Positions 44,617-54,226 of a DNA stretch of 64,000 nt are shown here, piece by piece (position 1 is the first letter of the stretch; each line of letters opens with the position of its first letter). Source of the stretch: Telmatactis stephensoni (Eukaryota > Cnidaria > Anthozoa > Actiniaria > Isophelliidae); NCBI GenBank assembly GCA_029948255.1, contig JALIZF010001231.1:124001-188000 (forward strand), given 5' to 3'. The notes beneath the pieces are model-generated. The model made no database searches, had not been told where the DNA came from, and was given only the letters and a program-made list of their open reading frames with translations. Position numbers and translations under genes: made by a program.

Positions 44617-45800
44617 TTGCTTAATGATCCAAGTCAAGCGACTTCTGTGCTGCAAAATGACTCGGAAAAGCACTTAGAAGCTGAATTTAGGCCACGATCA
44701 GTATGTTCACCCTACAATTCACCAGGCGTTACTGGATAAGTGAGCCTTCAGTCTTCTAGAACAGCACCAAATTGACAGTTACCTTGACAACTATTGTTTC
44801 TCTTTCCTGGTTTTTTCCCTTTCCTTCTCTCTTTTTTTCTTCCACAAACATATTTTTTTTCATTTCTCTTGCTTAATTTTCTGTTATTTCTTTTTTAGAG
44901 TTTGTTTTTGATTCCCACTCCTTTTTTTGCCGAGAATTGGCAAAAGAAATCCGAACTATTGTCTTTCTTTCCTGTTTTGTTTTCCTTCTTACTCTGGCTC
45001 TCTCTCACACAAACGTGCTGTTCAGATTTTCTGTTCATTTTTCTTTCTTTTCTCTGTTTTTTTTTCTTGTGAGAGTTTTGTTGTTGTTGTTGTTTTCTCT
45101 CCTTTCTTCGCCAGGAAATGACCAAAGAAACCCTAAAGATTGCTGTTAAAGTGGCAAATGTTACATCAAAGGGGTCTTAGTAAAGAAGATCCCTTTTAAG
45201 TGATCACTCCTCATATGTATATGCTTCTAATTGTGCTTCAAACAACTGCTGGTTGCATTGTCCAATGCGAAAAATGTGAAAAATGCAAAACAGTATTCAT
45301 GGGAAAGTGGTCTTGCATATGCAATGAAAGTTTTATAGAAGGGACACTGACAATTTATCACAAGATCACCATTTCCCTGTATTGTTTTATCTCCCCCCCC
45401 CCCCCCCCCCCTCACCATAGACACAAAACGATGGTGCATTTTACCTGAAAAGACACAAAATATCGAAACTCCCCCTATGGACCAGATTTTTAAAGTCTTA
45501 AGCACTAAATACAGTGTCCGGCTCAATACAGATGCAAGAAAAATTGAAGATGCTAGTGCTTAGATGATGATGATGAAGATTACTTATTGCTGTGTGATGA
45601 AGACAACCAGATGGAGAACAACAAAGCCCAAGATGAACTGATCACACATGAGGATCTCTTGTTGATAACGACAGCTGGCATGGACAATGCCAATGACAGC
45701 TCCAAGGACAAAACTGATTAGAAACTGACGGAAACATTGACTGCTAGCATAACTAAGTTGTTGAGTTAAAAATATTTTAATTTTCATATGAGGTCATTAT
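44617..45800. other. No recognisable gene; low-complexity tracts
   Basis: Pyrimidine-rich sequence at 44800-45105, a GTT array near 45080 and a C20 run at 45391-45411. An acidic open stretch at 45560-45715 (LITHEDLLLITTAGMDNAND) could be the end of a decayed plus-strand gene. Nothing was assigned. Confidence 0.45.
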
Positions 45801-45807
45801 TATGGTT

Positions 45808-45949
45808 TCGACGATGTATATCTCAGATAAACAACAAGATGGAATGGATTGTGTTGGTTCTTTATTACAACTCTTGCGAGCCTCAATCTTGAAAGAACGT
45901 GTTCTAATTTATATAACGGAAGTAACTCAACGGAAGTAAAACCATTACA
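45808..45949 (-). repeat. Gypsy 3' LTR (right boundary approximate)
   Basis: It begins TGTAATGGTTTTACTTCCG immediately after the polypurine tract and contains TATATAAATTAG and AATAAAG (promoter- and polyadenylation-like). It ends near CGAAACCA. There is no second LTR in the window to fix the end. Confidence 0.6.
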
Positions 45950-46009
45950 TCCTCCCCTTCCTTTTTCAAACAAATACAAACTGCAACAGTGAAATAACAA
46001 AATGTCAAA

Positions 46010-46948
46010 TTAATTATTTTCAAATCCTAGTCTGTGGAGTGGCTTTCTTGTGCATGTTGAACGCCTCAAAAATGTCTGAGATTCACCTGACTGTTCAACT
46101 GTTTTGTCCTTGTCAATGTCTTTAAAGTCATTCTCTTCCATATTCGATGCACTTTCTCTCTCAGTAGCTGTGAGGTCACTGTATATTGGTGCACTACCAA
46201 TATCGGGGAATCTTTCACTAGTTCTGTGCAGATGTCTACGGTTTCTATGCAGGACATTGCCATTTTCCATTGCAACCATGTAAGACCGAGGGTGTTGAGT
46301 GGTGTCCTTGACAATGCCTGGCTGCCATATGTGAGTTTTAGGGTTGAATACTCGAACTGGTTCACGTGTCTGTAACGGTGGTAAGGGCTTTGCAGTGCTA
46401 TCATAAGCAAACTTCTGCTTGTCCTGTCTTGAAGGTTCTTGTTTACATCTCTGTTGGCTGATAGTCCATCGCTTGCTTTAGAAATTGATGGCAAGTTTGT
46501 TTTGTAAACTCTTGAATTTAATAGTTCTGCTGGTGACAACAAAGTAAGATCCAGCGGAGTTGTTCGGAGACATAACATTGCTAAGTGGGGATCCTCTCCT
46601 GTTTTCTTACATTTTTGGAACAAATTTTTTACTGTTTGTACATTACGTTCAATCAACCCATTGGCTTGTGGGTAGTATGGTGACGTAGTCACATGATTGA
46701 ATCCATAAGTAAAACTGAGCTTCTGAAATATCTCAGAGGTAAACTGAGTGTCATTACCAGTAATCAGCTTGTCTGGTATCCCATGCTCTTCAAACATGCT
46801 CTTCATATGAGCTATGGTGGTGCTAGATTCGCAATTAGCCAGTTTTCGTACGAGAGGAAACTTGCTATAATAATCACAAGCAAATAGTGTGAACTGTTCC
46901 AGTAAAGCAGATCTGCTCCAAGAGTATGCCAGGGCTTCTGAGGTATAT
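46010..46948 (-). pseudogene. Gypsy integrase core and C-terminus
   Basis: Reads IPQKPWHTLGADLLYWNSSH with the first catalytic Asp in GADLLYW, then MKSMFEEHGIPDKLITGNDT, then SPYYPQANGLIERNVQTVKN with the catalytic Glu in LIERN. The second Asp motif reads TGNDTQF where SDNGPQF is usual, so the canonical Asp is lost. After a frameshift near 46400 the C-terminal TREPVRVFNPKTHIWQPGIV and RRHLHRT segments follow and end at 46010. Confidence 0.8.
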
Positions 46949-46954
46949 CATGTG
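46949..46954. repeat. Left target site duplication CATGTG of the IS3EU element
   Basis: Repeated at 51464-51469. Removing the element and one copy rejoins Gypsy codons EPMIPH and DIPQKP in frame. Confidence 0.9.
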
Positions 46955-47354
46955 TATGGTGGCCCATGGTTATCAATCAATTCTTATTCGTCAATTTGAT
47001 CTTCATCATCAATTCATACTTCGATTTGTTCACTTAACATCACATTTCAAACATGAAAACAATTCAAACTTCGATTTTATCTAAATATCCAACTACAATC
47101 ACAAAAGAAACTTTAATTTCATTCAAAAAAGACAGTTAAAATCAAATATTAAATTGAATTAGATTTTTGATTTGAGTATCATTTTAAAAAACATTTTTGA
47201 AAGAAAAATATCTTTTTGAAAAATGAATTCAATTTGTATTGAATTTGTATTTTCATTTTAAAAATAAAAAAAATAAAAAGTTCCGTGTGGCCCAGCGTTA
47301 TCATTATCAATCCCATAATGCTTTGGAGTATATAAAAATGGGCTTCCTGTGGTG
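46955..47354. repeat. Left 400-bp TIR of the IS3EU element
   Basis: Near-identical reverse complement of 51065-51463; differences are single-base changes and one-base indels. Confidence 0.9.
47329..47337 (+). promoter_or_regulatory. TATA box in left TIR (transposase promoter)
   Basis: GTATATAAAAATGGGC lies ~130 bp before the transposase ATG. A CAAGATGGTGG word (YY1/initiator-like) follows at 47368 and opens a short upstream ORF. Promoter function is inferred. Confidence 0.6.
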
Positions 47355-47462
47355 GCTTCCTAGTTCAAGATGGTGGACGTTGCTAAAGTGGTCGATATAG
47401 CTACCATTTTTATTTTTTAGTTTTGTAAATATAACTAGTTATTGTTTGATTGGTAACTGAAT

Positions 47463-48665
47463 ATGGAAGATTGGAAAACTAATGAAAATCTGGAGGAAGA
47501 TTTAAAGAAATACGTCACTCGTAACTTAAAAAGGAAAGAGATACTAGACTTTATGCAGAGAGACTATAACCAGTACTCTTGGAGTTTGCCGACCCTCGAT
47601 AGACGACTACGACATTTTAGCATTTTTTATATCGACTATAACACTCCCATCCAATCAGTGTCTGATGCAGTTCACAAGGAATTAGAGGGACCGGGAAAAC
47701 TGTTGGGATATAGAGCGGTAAACCAAAAATTAAGAACACAATATGATGTAAAAGTACCTAGGCACTTGGTTTACAATGTTATGTCTGATCTAGACCCTGA
47801 AGGAATGGAAAAGAGAAATGTCCAGAAGAAAAAGAAAAAGCCGAAAGGTAACTTTACATCAGAGGGCCCCCTGTGGCTTGTATCTTTAGACGGACACGAC
47901 AAGTTATGTGGCTACCAAAACAGCACATTTCCTTTGGGGGTTTATGAATGCCTCGATACCTTTTCTCGAAAAATGCTCTTTCTGTTTGTTTGTTACTCTA
48001 ATTCAGACCCCAAGCTGATAGGCAAGATGTATTTGAAATACTTATATGAAGAAAAGGTCCTTCCAAGATATTTAAGGATGGATAAAGGAACTGAAACTGG
48101 GAAGATGGCCACAATTCATGTATGTTTGATGAATGAGCAGGGTGTTATGGATGATCCTACTGACTCTGTCATTTATGGACCATCAACTAGTAATAAGATA
48201 GAGAGATGGTGGCGTGATCTGCATGAACGCTTAGAACTCTTCTTTAAAGAGCAGTTGTTGACATTGTTAAGGGGAAGGGAGTATGATCCTCATAGTTTTC
48301 CTGATCGGCAGATGCTGGCATATGTATATATACCCATAATTCAACAAGAATGTGATGTGTTTGTTAAATACTGGAATACTCATAGAATCCGTGGACAAGA
48401 AAAGCTTCTTCTTCCATCTGGCATTCCTGATCATATATTTTCATTCCCTGAACAGTATGGTGGCACCAATTTGGGAATGGAATTGTCTATAGAGCACTTA
48501 GAAGAAGTTGCAGAAGTGTCAGGTGTTATGGAGGTAGATATATTTGATTTCTTTGATCCAGCAATTAAAGCCCAATGTACACAACATCTTCCAAATCCAG
48601 AAAAGGTAGAGCCTAAAAATGCTATTCATGCATTTAGGTTTTTAAATGAACATGTTCAAGTTTGA
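47463..48665 (+). CDS. IS3EU-type transposase (DDE integrase fold), 400 residues
   Basis: Intact single-exon frame. Residues ~10-60 look like a helix-turn-helix (NLKRKEILDFMQRDYNQ...LPTLDRRLRHF). The RNase H-fold core has the first Asp in PLWLVSLDGHDKLCGYQN, then FPLGVYECLDTFSRKMLFLF, the second Asp in RYLRMDKGTETGKMATIH and the Glu in STSNKIERWWRDLHERLELF. The second Asp and the Glu are separated by ~39 residues. DGHDKL.GY...GVYECLDTFSRK is the pattern of eukaryotic IS3-like integrases found in cnidarians and fish. The Trp-rich WWRDLHERL and YWNTHRIR segments close the core. All three catalytic residues are present, so the protein may be active. An AATAAA follows at 48951. Confidence 0.85.
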   Translation: MEDWKTNENLEEDLKKYVTRNLKRKEILDFMQRDYNQYSWSLPTLDRRLRHFSIFYIDYNTPIQSVSDAVHKELEGPGKLLGYRAVNQKLRTQYDVKVPRHLVYNVMSDLDPEGMEKRNVQKKKKKPKGNFTSEGPLWLVSLDGHDKLCGYQNSTFPLGVYECLDTFSRKMLFLFVCYSNSDPKLIGKMYLKYLYEEKVLPRYLRMDKGTETGKMATIHVCLMNEQGVMDDPTDSVIYGPSTSNKIERWWRDLHERLELFFKEQLLTLLRGREYDPHSFPDRQMLAYVYIPIIQQECDVFVKYWNTHRIRGQEKLLLPSGIPDHIFSFPEQYGGTNLGMELSIEHLEEVAEVSGVMEVDIFDFFDPAIKAQCTQHLPNPEKVEPKNAIHAFRFLNEHVQV

Positions 48666-49670
48666 AAATAAGTTAGGCCTAGTTTTCTTTAGTGGTTATA
48701 GAAAGTCATGAATGCAACTTGGGTTAAAAATATGGCATATAAGTCATGGTATTTGAACTGAGTTTGTTTAAAGTGTTGATCATTATACTAGGAATGTTTT
48801 ATCCAGGTTGTCATTTAAGCTGCATGAGTGTTGTAGAATATACATGTGAGTGCCATCTCAAGATGTATGGAGAATATATATTTTATATTCAACTATTGAA
48901 ATGTTAGAAATTTGAAAAATGATATCTATTGATTAATATTCCTAAGTCACAATAAAGCAAAAAAACACTTCATTTTATTGGGATAGCTAGAATTATACTT
49001 TAATACCATAGTAATTTTCACCCAAGCCCTATTACAACACATACATTTTTTTCATTAGATTTTATTGATTTACACAAACAAAATCAAAACAAGATAACAC
49101 AAATGACTCTGAAATGAAATCAACTTTAGTCAAAACTAAAACTGCTGGCATAAAGGATATAAGCAGAGTTGTATACACAATGATCCACCTTTAAGTCTTT
49201 GTACCAATCTTATCCTAGTTATATTAAAAGCATATTCAACTGTCCTTGCTTGTTCAATAAAAAATCTTTAGCTTCTACAACCAAGAATTTTAGGTCTTAT
49301 TATATTTAACAACAAGAAAATCAAGTGGAAAATGTGCTACTTACAGGTGCCAACAAAGTATATGAATGATAATGAGCTCTAAAAGCCTATCAGTCTAAAA
49401 GTATTATTATACAATGGTTGCATTAAATCAAGGTAAAATCAACATGTTTTACTAAATTTGAAATATATATGTTGATTAGACCATAAGCTCTAAAAGCATA
49501 GAAGCATAGAAAATTTACTTTCAGAACTATAGCAGTAACAGTAACAATGTGCTAACATGTAAACATCAGGGACTGCATAGTCCCCCTAATCCACCAGTCT
49601 GTGCTACTGTGTGAAATCAACAACGAAGTACCGTCCAATTGTCTACACCTTGCAATGTCAGTTTAAACTT
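48666..49670. other. Intergenic space between the convergent IS3EU genes
   Basis: AT-rich, no coding sequence. Contains AATAAA at 48951-48956 as a likely polyadenylation signal for the transposase. It separates the two stop codons. Confidence 0.6.
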
Positions 49671-50948
49671 TCACAATCCTTCTAGTTCCAGCATCTCACA
49701 GAAATTATTACACTCATGCTCTTTCTTAAAGCGGTCAATACTTTGCATTGAAAGGTTTCCGGCACAAAAATAAAACTCTTCACCGGTGTCAAATAGTTCG
49801 GTGGTTACGATTTCCGGATCGTAAAGCTGATATTTCGACCCCTGGACGTCCACGATCATTAGCTTTTTCTTTGAATACAAATAACTAAAGTGAACTAGAC
49901 AGTGAGCTTTTTTAAAGATCTCAGCGTATTCTTCGTTGGGAGGATCAACGCAATTCCCGTCATTATTTATGTACTTCACAAAATCACCTGGCACGAATTC
50001 TTCGACAGTCACCGGTGAATCGTTCCATTCTGAATAGAATACTTTGCCATATTTAAAAACTTCGCCAAATTCAACAGGCACCTTGCTTGCGAAACGAGCC
50101 ATAATATTTCTAGCAACTGCATGCATCTGGACTTGTTTCCTTGTATGATGCTTTAGTGGCATATTTAGAGTTTCAGTTATTTCTTTGATCGACTGTTCTG
50201 AGTACTTTTTGACCACAAATTCTCAGGCACCCTTGTTGGTGGATTTCGCTTTGTACGCGTGTCTAAATGCACCGCTAGCAAAGCTATGTTGCTCAATCTC
50301 TACCTCGATTGGTTCAATGGCTTCCCATTTCACATTTTCAACATTAAAAGATTCAAGTTTTAAAGTGGTTTTTTTTTCTGGTGGTTTGACCAACTTTCCA
50401 GCTCGCAGAAGATTTCCCAATGAAATAGACTTGGGATAAACTGTCTCAGGTATAAATGTCGGACCATCATCTAGGGTGCTTGAAGCCACTGTAGAATATT
50501 TTTCACTTTTAGATGGTGAGATTGGCTCTGACGCAGTGATATTTCCTTTCTTTTTCTTTGTGATCAGAACATTTTCTTGTGGTTGGATAAAACGAATGTA
50601 ATACACTTTTTTTCCTTTCACTTGTTCCATCTTCGTACACGATGGTCCTCTGTCCGATGCTAAAACATCACACAATCCTTCAGGTGCACCATAATACCGT
50701 TCACAAGCTCCCTTGATGTTTTCTAAAGATAATTCTTCATACTCTCCGAAAGGAACGAAGTCTTTTGTATCCAGTGGTTCATATTTTTTAAGTCTCCCTG
50801 ACGGAGTTGATGACATTCTTTGAACCAAAATGTCGATGGGAACCTTTCCTTGTCTCTCCGTTGATTGTTCTTTTCCGCTACTTTTCACCCCCACGCGCTT
50901 TTCAAAATCTTCCCAGTCGCTTACAGTCGTCGTCTTTCTACGTTTCAT
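49671..50948 (-). CDS. Alpha-kinase (MHCK/eEF2K/TRPM-kinase type) carried by the transposon; one in-frame TGA
   Basis: From ATG at 50948 (MKRRKTTTVSDWEDFEKRVG) to the stop at 49671 is 425 codons in one frame, broken only by TGA at 50225-50223 (codon 242). Residues 1-215 are a low-motif, basic/acidic region. From ~220: IEVEIEQHSFASGAFRHAYK (N-lobe and nucleotide loop), [TGA], EFVVKKYS (probable ATP-site Lys), then MHAVARNIMARF, VEEFVPGDFVKYINNDG, FKKAHCLVHFSYLYSKKKLM, IVDVQG (conserved Asp), DPEIVTT, a Gly-Asn segment (CAGNLS) and KKEHECNNFCEMLEL. That last His/Cys array is the zinc-binding end typical of alpha-kinases. All family landmarks are present. The stop lies between the first and second N-lobe strands, so as written the protein is truncated unless read through. 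Family assignment is strong; presence inside an IS3EU element is the novelty. Confidence 0.85.
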
Positions 50949-51064
50949 TGTTGATCAGTTGTTCACTACTAGTAAAATTTGCCACAAGAAAAAAACTTTA
51001 CATCAGTTTAGACAACACCCCGAGTACATGCACGTGGCCGCCTTTCAAGGCTTCAGGAGTCAAA

Positions 51065-51463
51065 CACCACAGGAAGCCCATTTTTATATACTCCAAAGCA
51101 TTATGGGATTGATAATGATAACGCTGGGCCACACGGAACTTTTTATTTTTTTTATTTTTAAAATGAAAATACAAATTCAATACAAATTGAATTCATTTTT
51201 CAAAAAGATATTTTTCTTTCAAAAATGTTTTTAAAATGATACTCAAATCAAAAATCTAATTCAATTTAATATTTGATTTTAACTGTCTTTATTGAATGAA
51301 ATTAAAGTTTCTTTTGCGATTGTAGTTGGATATTTAGATAAAATCGAAGTTTGAATTGTTTTCATGTTTGAAATGTGATGTTAAGTGAACAAATCGAAGT
51401 ATGAATTGATGATGAAGATCAAATTGACGAATAAGAATTGATTGATAACCATGGGCCACCATA
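51065..51463. repeat. Right TIR of the IS3EU element
   Basis: Near-identical reverse complement of 46955-47354. Confidence 0.9.
51081..51090 (-). promoter_or_regulatory. TATA box in right TIR (alpha-kinase promoter)
   Basis: The TIR copy of TATATAAAAA lies ~135 bp before the kinase ATG on the minus strand, mirroring the transposase arrangement. Confidence 0.6.
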
Positions 51464-51469
51464 CATGTG
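51464..51469. repeat. Right target site duplication CATGTG of the IS3EU element
   Basis: Direct copy of 46949-46954. Confidence 0.9.
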
Positions 51470-52646
51470 GAATCATGGGTTCTTTGATGTTTTGCTTCTG
51501 ATGACGCTGACATGGAGTACACTCTTTTACCATATCGTCGATGTCCTGGTTGATATTGGGCCAAAACACAGAACCCTTGGCACGTAACTTACGCTTCTCA
51601 GAGCCTTGATGACCATAATGTAACTGGTTAAGTACTTCATTTCGAATTGTTTTAGGAATGATAATCCTAAGTCCCTTTAAAACTATACCATCAGCAACAG
51701 TTAGCTCATCTCGATAATTCCAATATGCATGCAGGTTTGATGGACATTCTGACCTCGTGTTTGGCCAGCCCTCAGTAATCACTTTCCTTAGTGTAGCTAA
51801 ATCAGTGTCATTTGCTGCCTCATGTTTGATCTGTTCAAGTCTGATAGATGAAGCATTCAAATTTAAGTGTAATTCATGAATCGAGACATCAAGTTGTGGA
51901 ATCTCATCCCCCAGGACACGGGTTACTGCACGATAAGGCATCTGCAAGCGGTATTTCCTTTCCAGGAACATACTTCACTTTAGCATTATACTTTTGAATT
52001 CTTAATAGCATTCTTGAAATACGTGGAGGTGCACTCGACAAGTGTTTCTTTGAAATTGCCTCGAGTGGTTTATGATCCGTTTGGACAACTACGGGTCTGC
52101 CGTAACAGTAATAGTGAAACTTCTCTAGTCCATGCACCACTCCAAGCATTTCTCATTTCTCATATTTGAGTAGCGTCTTTCAGTGTCAGTTAGTAACTTA
52201 CTAGCATAGGCAACAGGTTGGTTGTCCTGTAGAAGCACAGCACCAAGCCCATGTTGTGAGGCATCAACCTGAACAACTACTGGTTTCTTACCATCAAAGT
52301 ACTTGAGTGATGTGGTTGCTACTACGACTTGTTTGACTTTTTCAACAGGTGCTTGGTGTTCAGGACTCCAGACAAATTCACTTGATTTCTTAAGTAGATC
52401 CCATAATGGCGCTGCTCCTGAAGCCAGATGAGGTATGAATCTGCTGAGGTACTGTGTTGCTCCAAGGAACGACTGCAAATCTTGGATTGAAGATGATGGA
52501 TCCATTGCATTTATTGCTTCTACCTTTGAGGGATCAACCTCTAGACAATTTGCACTCAAGATATGCCCATAGAATGGGATGCTGGTGCTTTTCATGACAC
52601 ATTTCTCATCGTTGAACTTAATACCAGTGCTACGAGCTCTCTCCAT
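51470..52646 (-). pseudogene. Gypsy RT thumb, RNase H and integrase zinc-binding region
   Basis: From 52646: MERARSTGIKFNDEKCVMKS, FYGHILSANCLEVDPSKVEA and FLGATQYLSRFIPHLASGAA (RT end), then FDGKKPVVVQVDASQHGLGA (RNase H first Asp). After a frameshift near 52140: YYCYGRPVVVQTDHKPLEAI and IQKYNAKVKYVPGKEIPLAD. A further frame change near 51960 leads to the HHCC-type zinc-binding part HYGHQGSEKRKLRAKGSVFW and CTPCQRHQ. It ends at KEPMIPH where the IS3EU element inserted. Confidence 0.85.
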
Positions 52647-52654
52647 AACAGCAT

Positions 52655-53310
52655 GTAAGTTGGTATAGAATAGAATAGAATAGAAACTTTATTTCAGTGT
52701 CAAATCTGATAGCAGTTATAGAACCACTAATTGGGGACACTATCCTACAAGCTAAAACTATATAAAAATATATATATTATAAAATGTAAAATATAAAATC
52801 AAACCCTAATGGATAAATAATTTAAATAATAATAATAAATAGTATAAAAATAGAATAAAAAATTCTGATATAAAACAGCCTACGAATTCAATAGCTTATA
52901 TGTAATAATATATAATTTATAATTTATGAACTACATAAGATACACTTAAAACAGTTATCATCTGATATTAACTGAGATAAGTCAAGTCTGCATAATTGCG
53001 ACTTGAACTTTGATAAAGACGTAAGACTTCTAATGTCTTTAGGCAACTTAGACCATAACTTAGGTCCTAAATACTTAATGGAATGTTTCCCATATGAAAT
53101 ACTTTTAAACCTAGGCAAAACAAAATCACTATTTCTTAAATTATGCCCAGAGCTAGCTGGTACAAACAGTTGACATAGGTAATTAGGGCTAAGGCCCTGT
53201 TTGACTTTAAACATTAAGATAGCTAAGTCATGTAGTCTACGATTAATAAGTGATGGTAACTTTGCTTTTTTAAGCAATACTTCATAGGTAGATGACATAT
53301 CATGAAAAAT
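52655..53310 (-). mobile_element. 5'-truncated CR1-like LINE inserted in the Gypsy RT
   Basis: The post-RT C-terminal region reads LINRRLHDLAILMFKVKQGL, SPNYLCQLFV, HNLRNSDFVLPRFKSISYGK and LGPKLWSKLPKDIRSLTSLS. The 3' end is AATAAAGTTTC plus a (TTCTA)n tail (52655-52685 on the plus strand as TAGAA repeats). Gypsy codons QERALRA and, beyond the tail, NLHAVMERA flank it. Confidence 0.75.
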
Positions 53311-53311
53311 T

Positions 53312-53590
53312 GCTCTAAGAGCTCTCTCCTGGTCGCTTCCATCTTTATTAAACCCCACTAGGACAATATCATCAGCAATGCCAGTGACACCTGGCAAATC
53401 ACCAAATGTTTCATCTACTTTCTTCTGGAAAACATCCTATGCACATACTAGACCAAATGGGAGCCGGCAAAAGCGATAACGCCCAAAGGGAGAGTTGAAT
53501 GTTGTCAAGTAAGAACTTTCTTCATCAAGCTTAATGTTCCAGCACAGGCAGCCCAAGCTCATTATCTGACAACATAGTCGAAAATACGAC
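53312..53590 (-). pseudogene. Gypsy reverse transcriptase, N-terminal remnant
   Basis: Reads NIKLDEESSYLTTFNSPFGR, YRFCRLPFGLVCA, a stop, DVFQKKVDETFGDLPGVTGI and ADDIVLVGF. The LPFGL and (I)ADD motifs identify Gypsy RT. It is truncated at about 53590. Confidence 0.8.
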
Positions 53591-54226
53591 TTTTGACGAA
53601 TAATATTACAGAATACATTAAAATGACATTCTATGTGCCTTGTAAAGTTGTTATAATTGTAAATAAAGCCTTATTTCACGGTTTTTTTCAAGATCTCCCT
53701 CCCCCTACTAAGAAGAGGAAAAGGCTGGAAGCTTCGCTTCGAACGAGCTCCAATCGTCTGCACATTTCGAACTCAAAAAATACCTTTCGCTTGACCAAAT
53801 AACTCCAACGCTCGTCCTCATCAGCATCGATAATTGTTCTAACCACCCTGTAAACCTCATTCTCCAACAACCACGTCTTACGGAGAAACAAAATTATTTA
53901 GTTCGAATCTTCGGTCTCCTGTGAGGCTTGAAGCCCACCTCCACCGCCACTTTGGTTCAACCGTTGTGGCAGCCTCGCTTTGGAGTCGACACGGCAATAC
54001 CTCACCGGGGGACAGTTCGTTAGATAACCTCCTTTTCAAGTAAACAAATCAGTACTCTCGCCCACCCGCATGAGGCGATCAGCCAATCAAAGTGAAGGCT
54101 TCTGACAGGAAATGTAATTCAAATTTTCTAAACATAGATTGGATGGTATGTAAGTATATTAGCAAAGATTAGCTAACCTTACGAAAAAACCTTGCTTGTT
54201 TTATTGCTATTTCTTGGTTTGAAATT
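53591..54226. other. Upstream region of the P-type gene; no coding sequence
   Basis: 53593-53690 ends with AATAAAGCC and may be the 3' end of another repeat. 53900-54060 is GC-richer and may include the promoter of the following gene. No TATA box stands out. Confidence 0.4.

Larger units (their letters stand above)
46955..51463. mobile_element. IS3EU-type DNA transposon, 4.5 kb, carrying an alpha-kinase gene
   Basis: Ends TATGGTGGCCCATGG...CCATGGGCCACCATA, TIRs of 400 bp (46955-47354) and 399 bp (51065-51463) that look ~99% identical, and a 6-bp TSD CATGTG. A 6-bp TSD and TAY...RTA ends are features I associate with the IS3EU superfamily. The transposase at 47463-48665 agrees. The second, convergent gene at 50948-49671 is an alpha-kinase. 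High TIR identity and an intact transposase frame point to recent activity. Confidence 0.85.
45808..53590 (-). mobile_element. Ty3/Gypsy LTR retrotransposon, interrupted by a LINE and an IS3EU transposon
   Basis: Minus-strand order: RT (53590-53312), [LINE 53310-52655], RT end and RNase H (52646-51904), integrase zinc-binding part (51971-51464), [IS3EU 51463-46955], integrase core and C-terminus (46948-46010), polypurine tract GAAAAAGGAAGGGGAGGA, 3' LTR. Gag, protease and the 5' LTR are missing. Frameshifts lie near 52140 and 46400. Confidence 0.85.

Noticed and set aside
44895..45149. Lys/Gln-rich or Phe/Ser-rich open frames
   Set aside because: Pyrimidine-rich low-complexity DNA without supporting features.
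51334..51564. Minus-strand open frame at the right IS3EU border
   Set aside because: It joins Gypsy integrase sequence to TIR sequence and is an artefact of the insertion.
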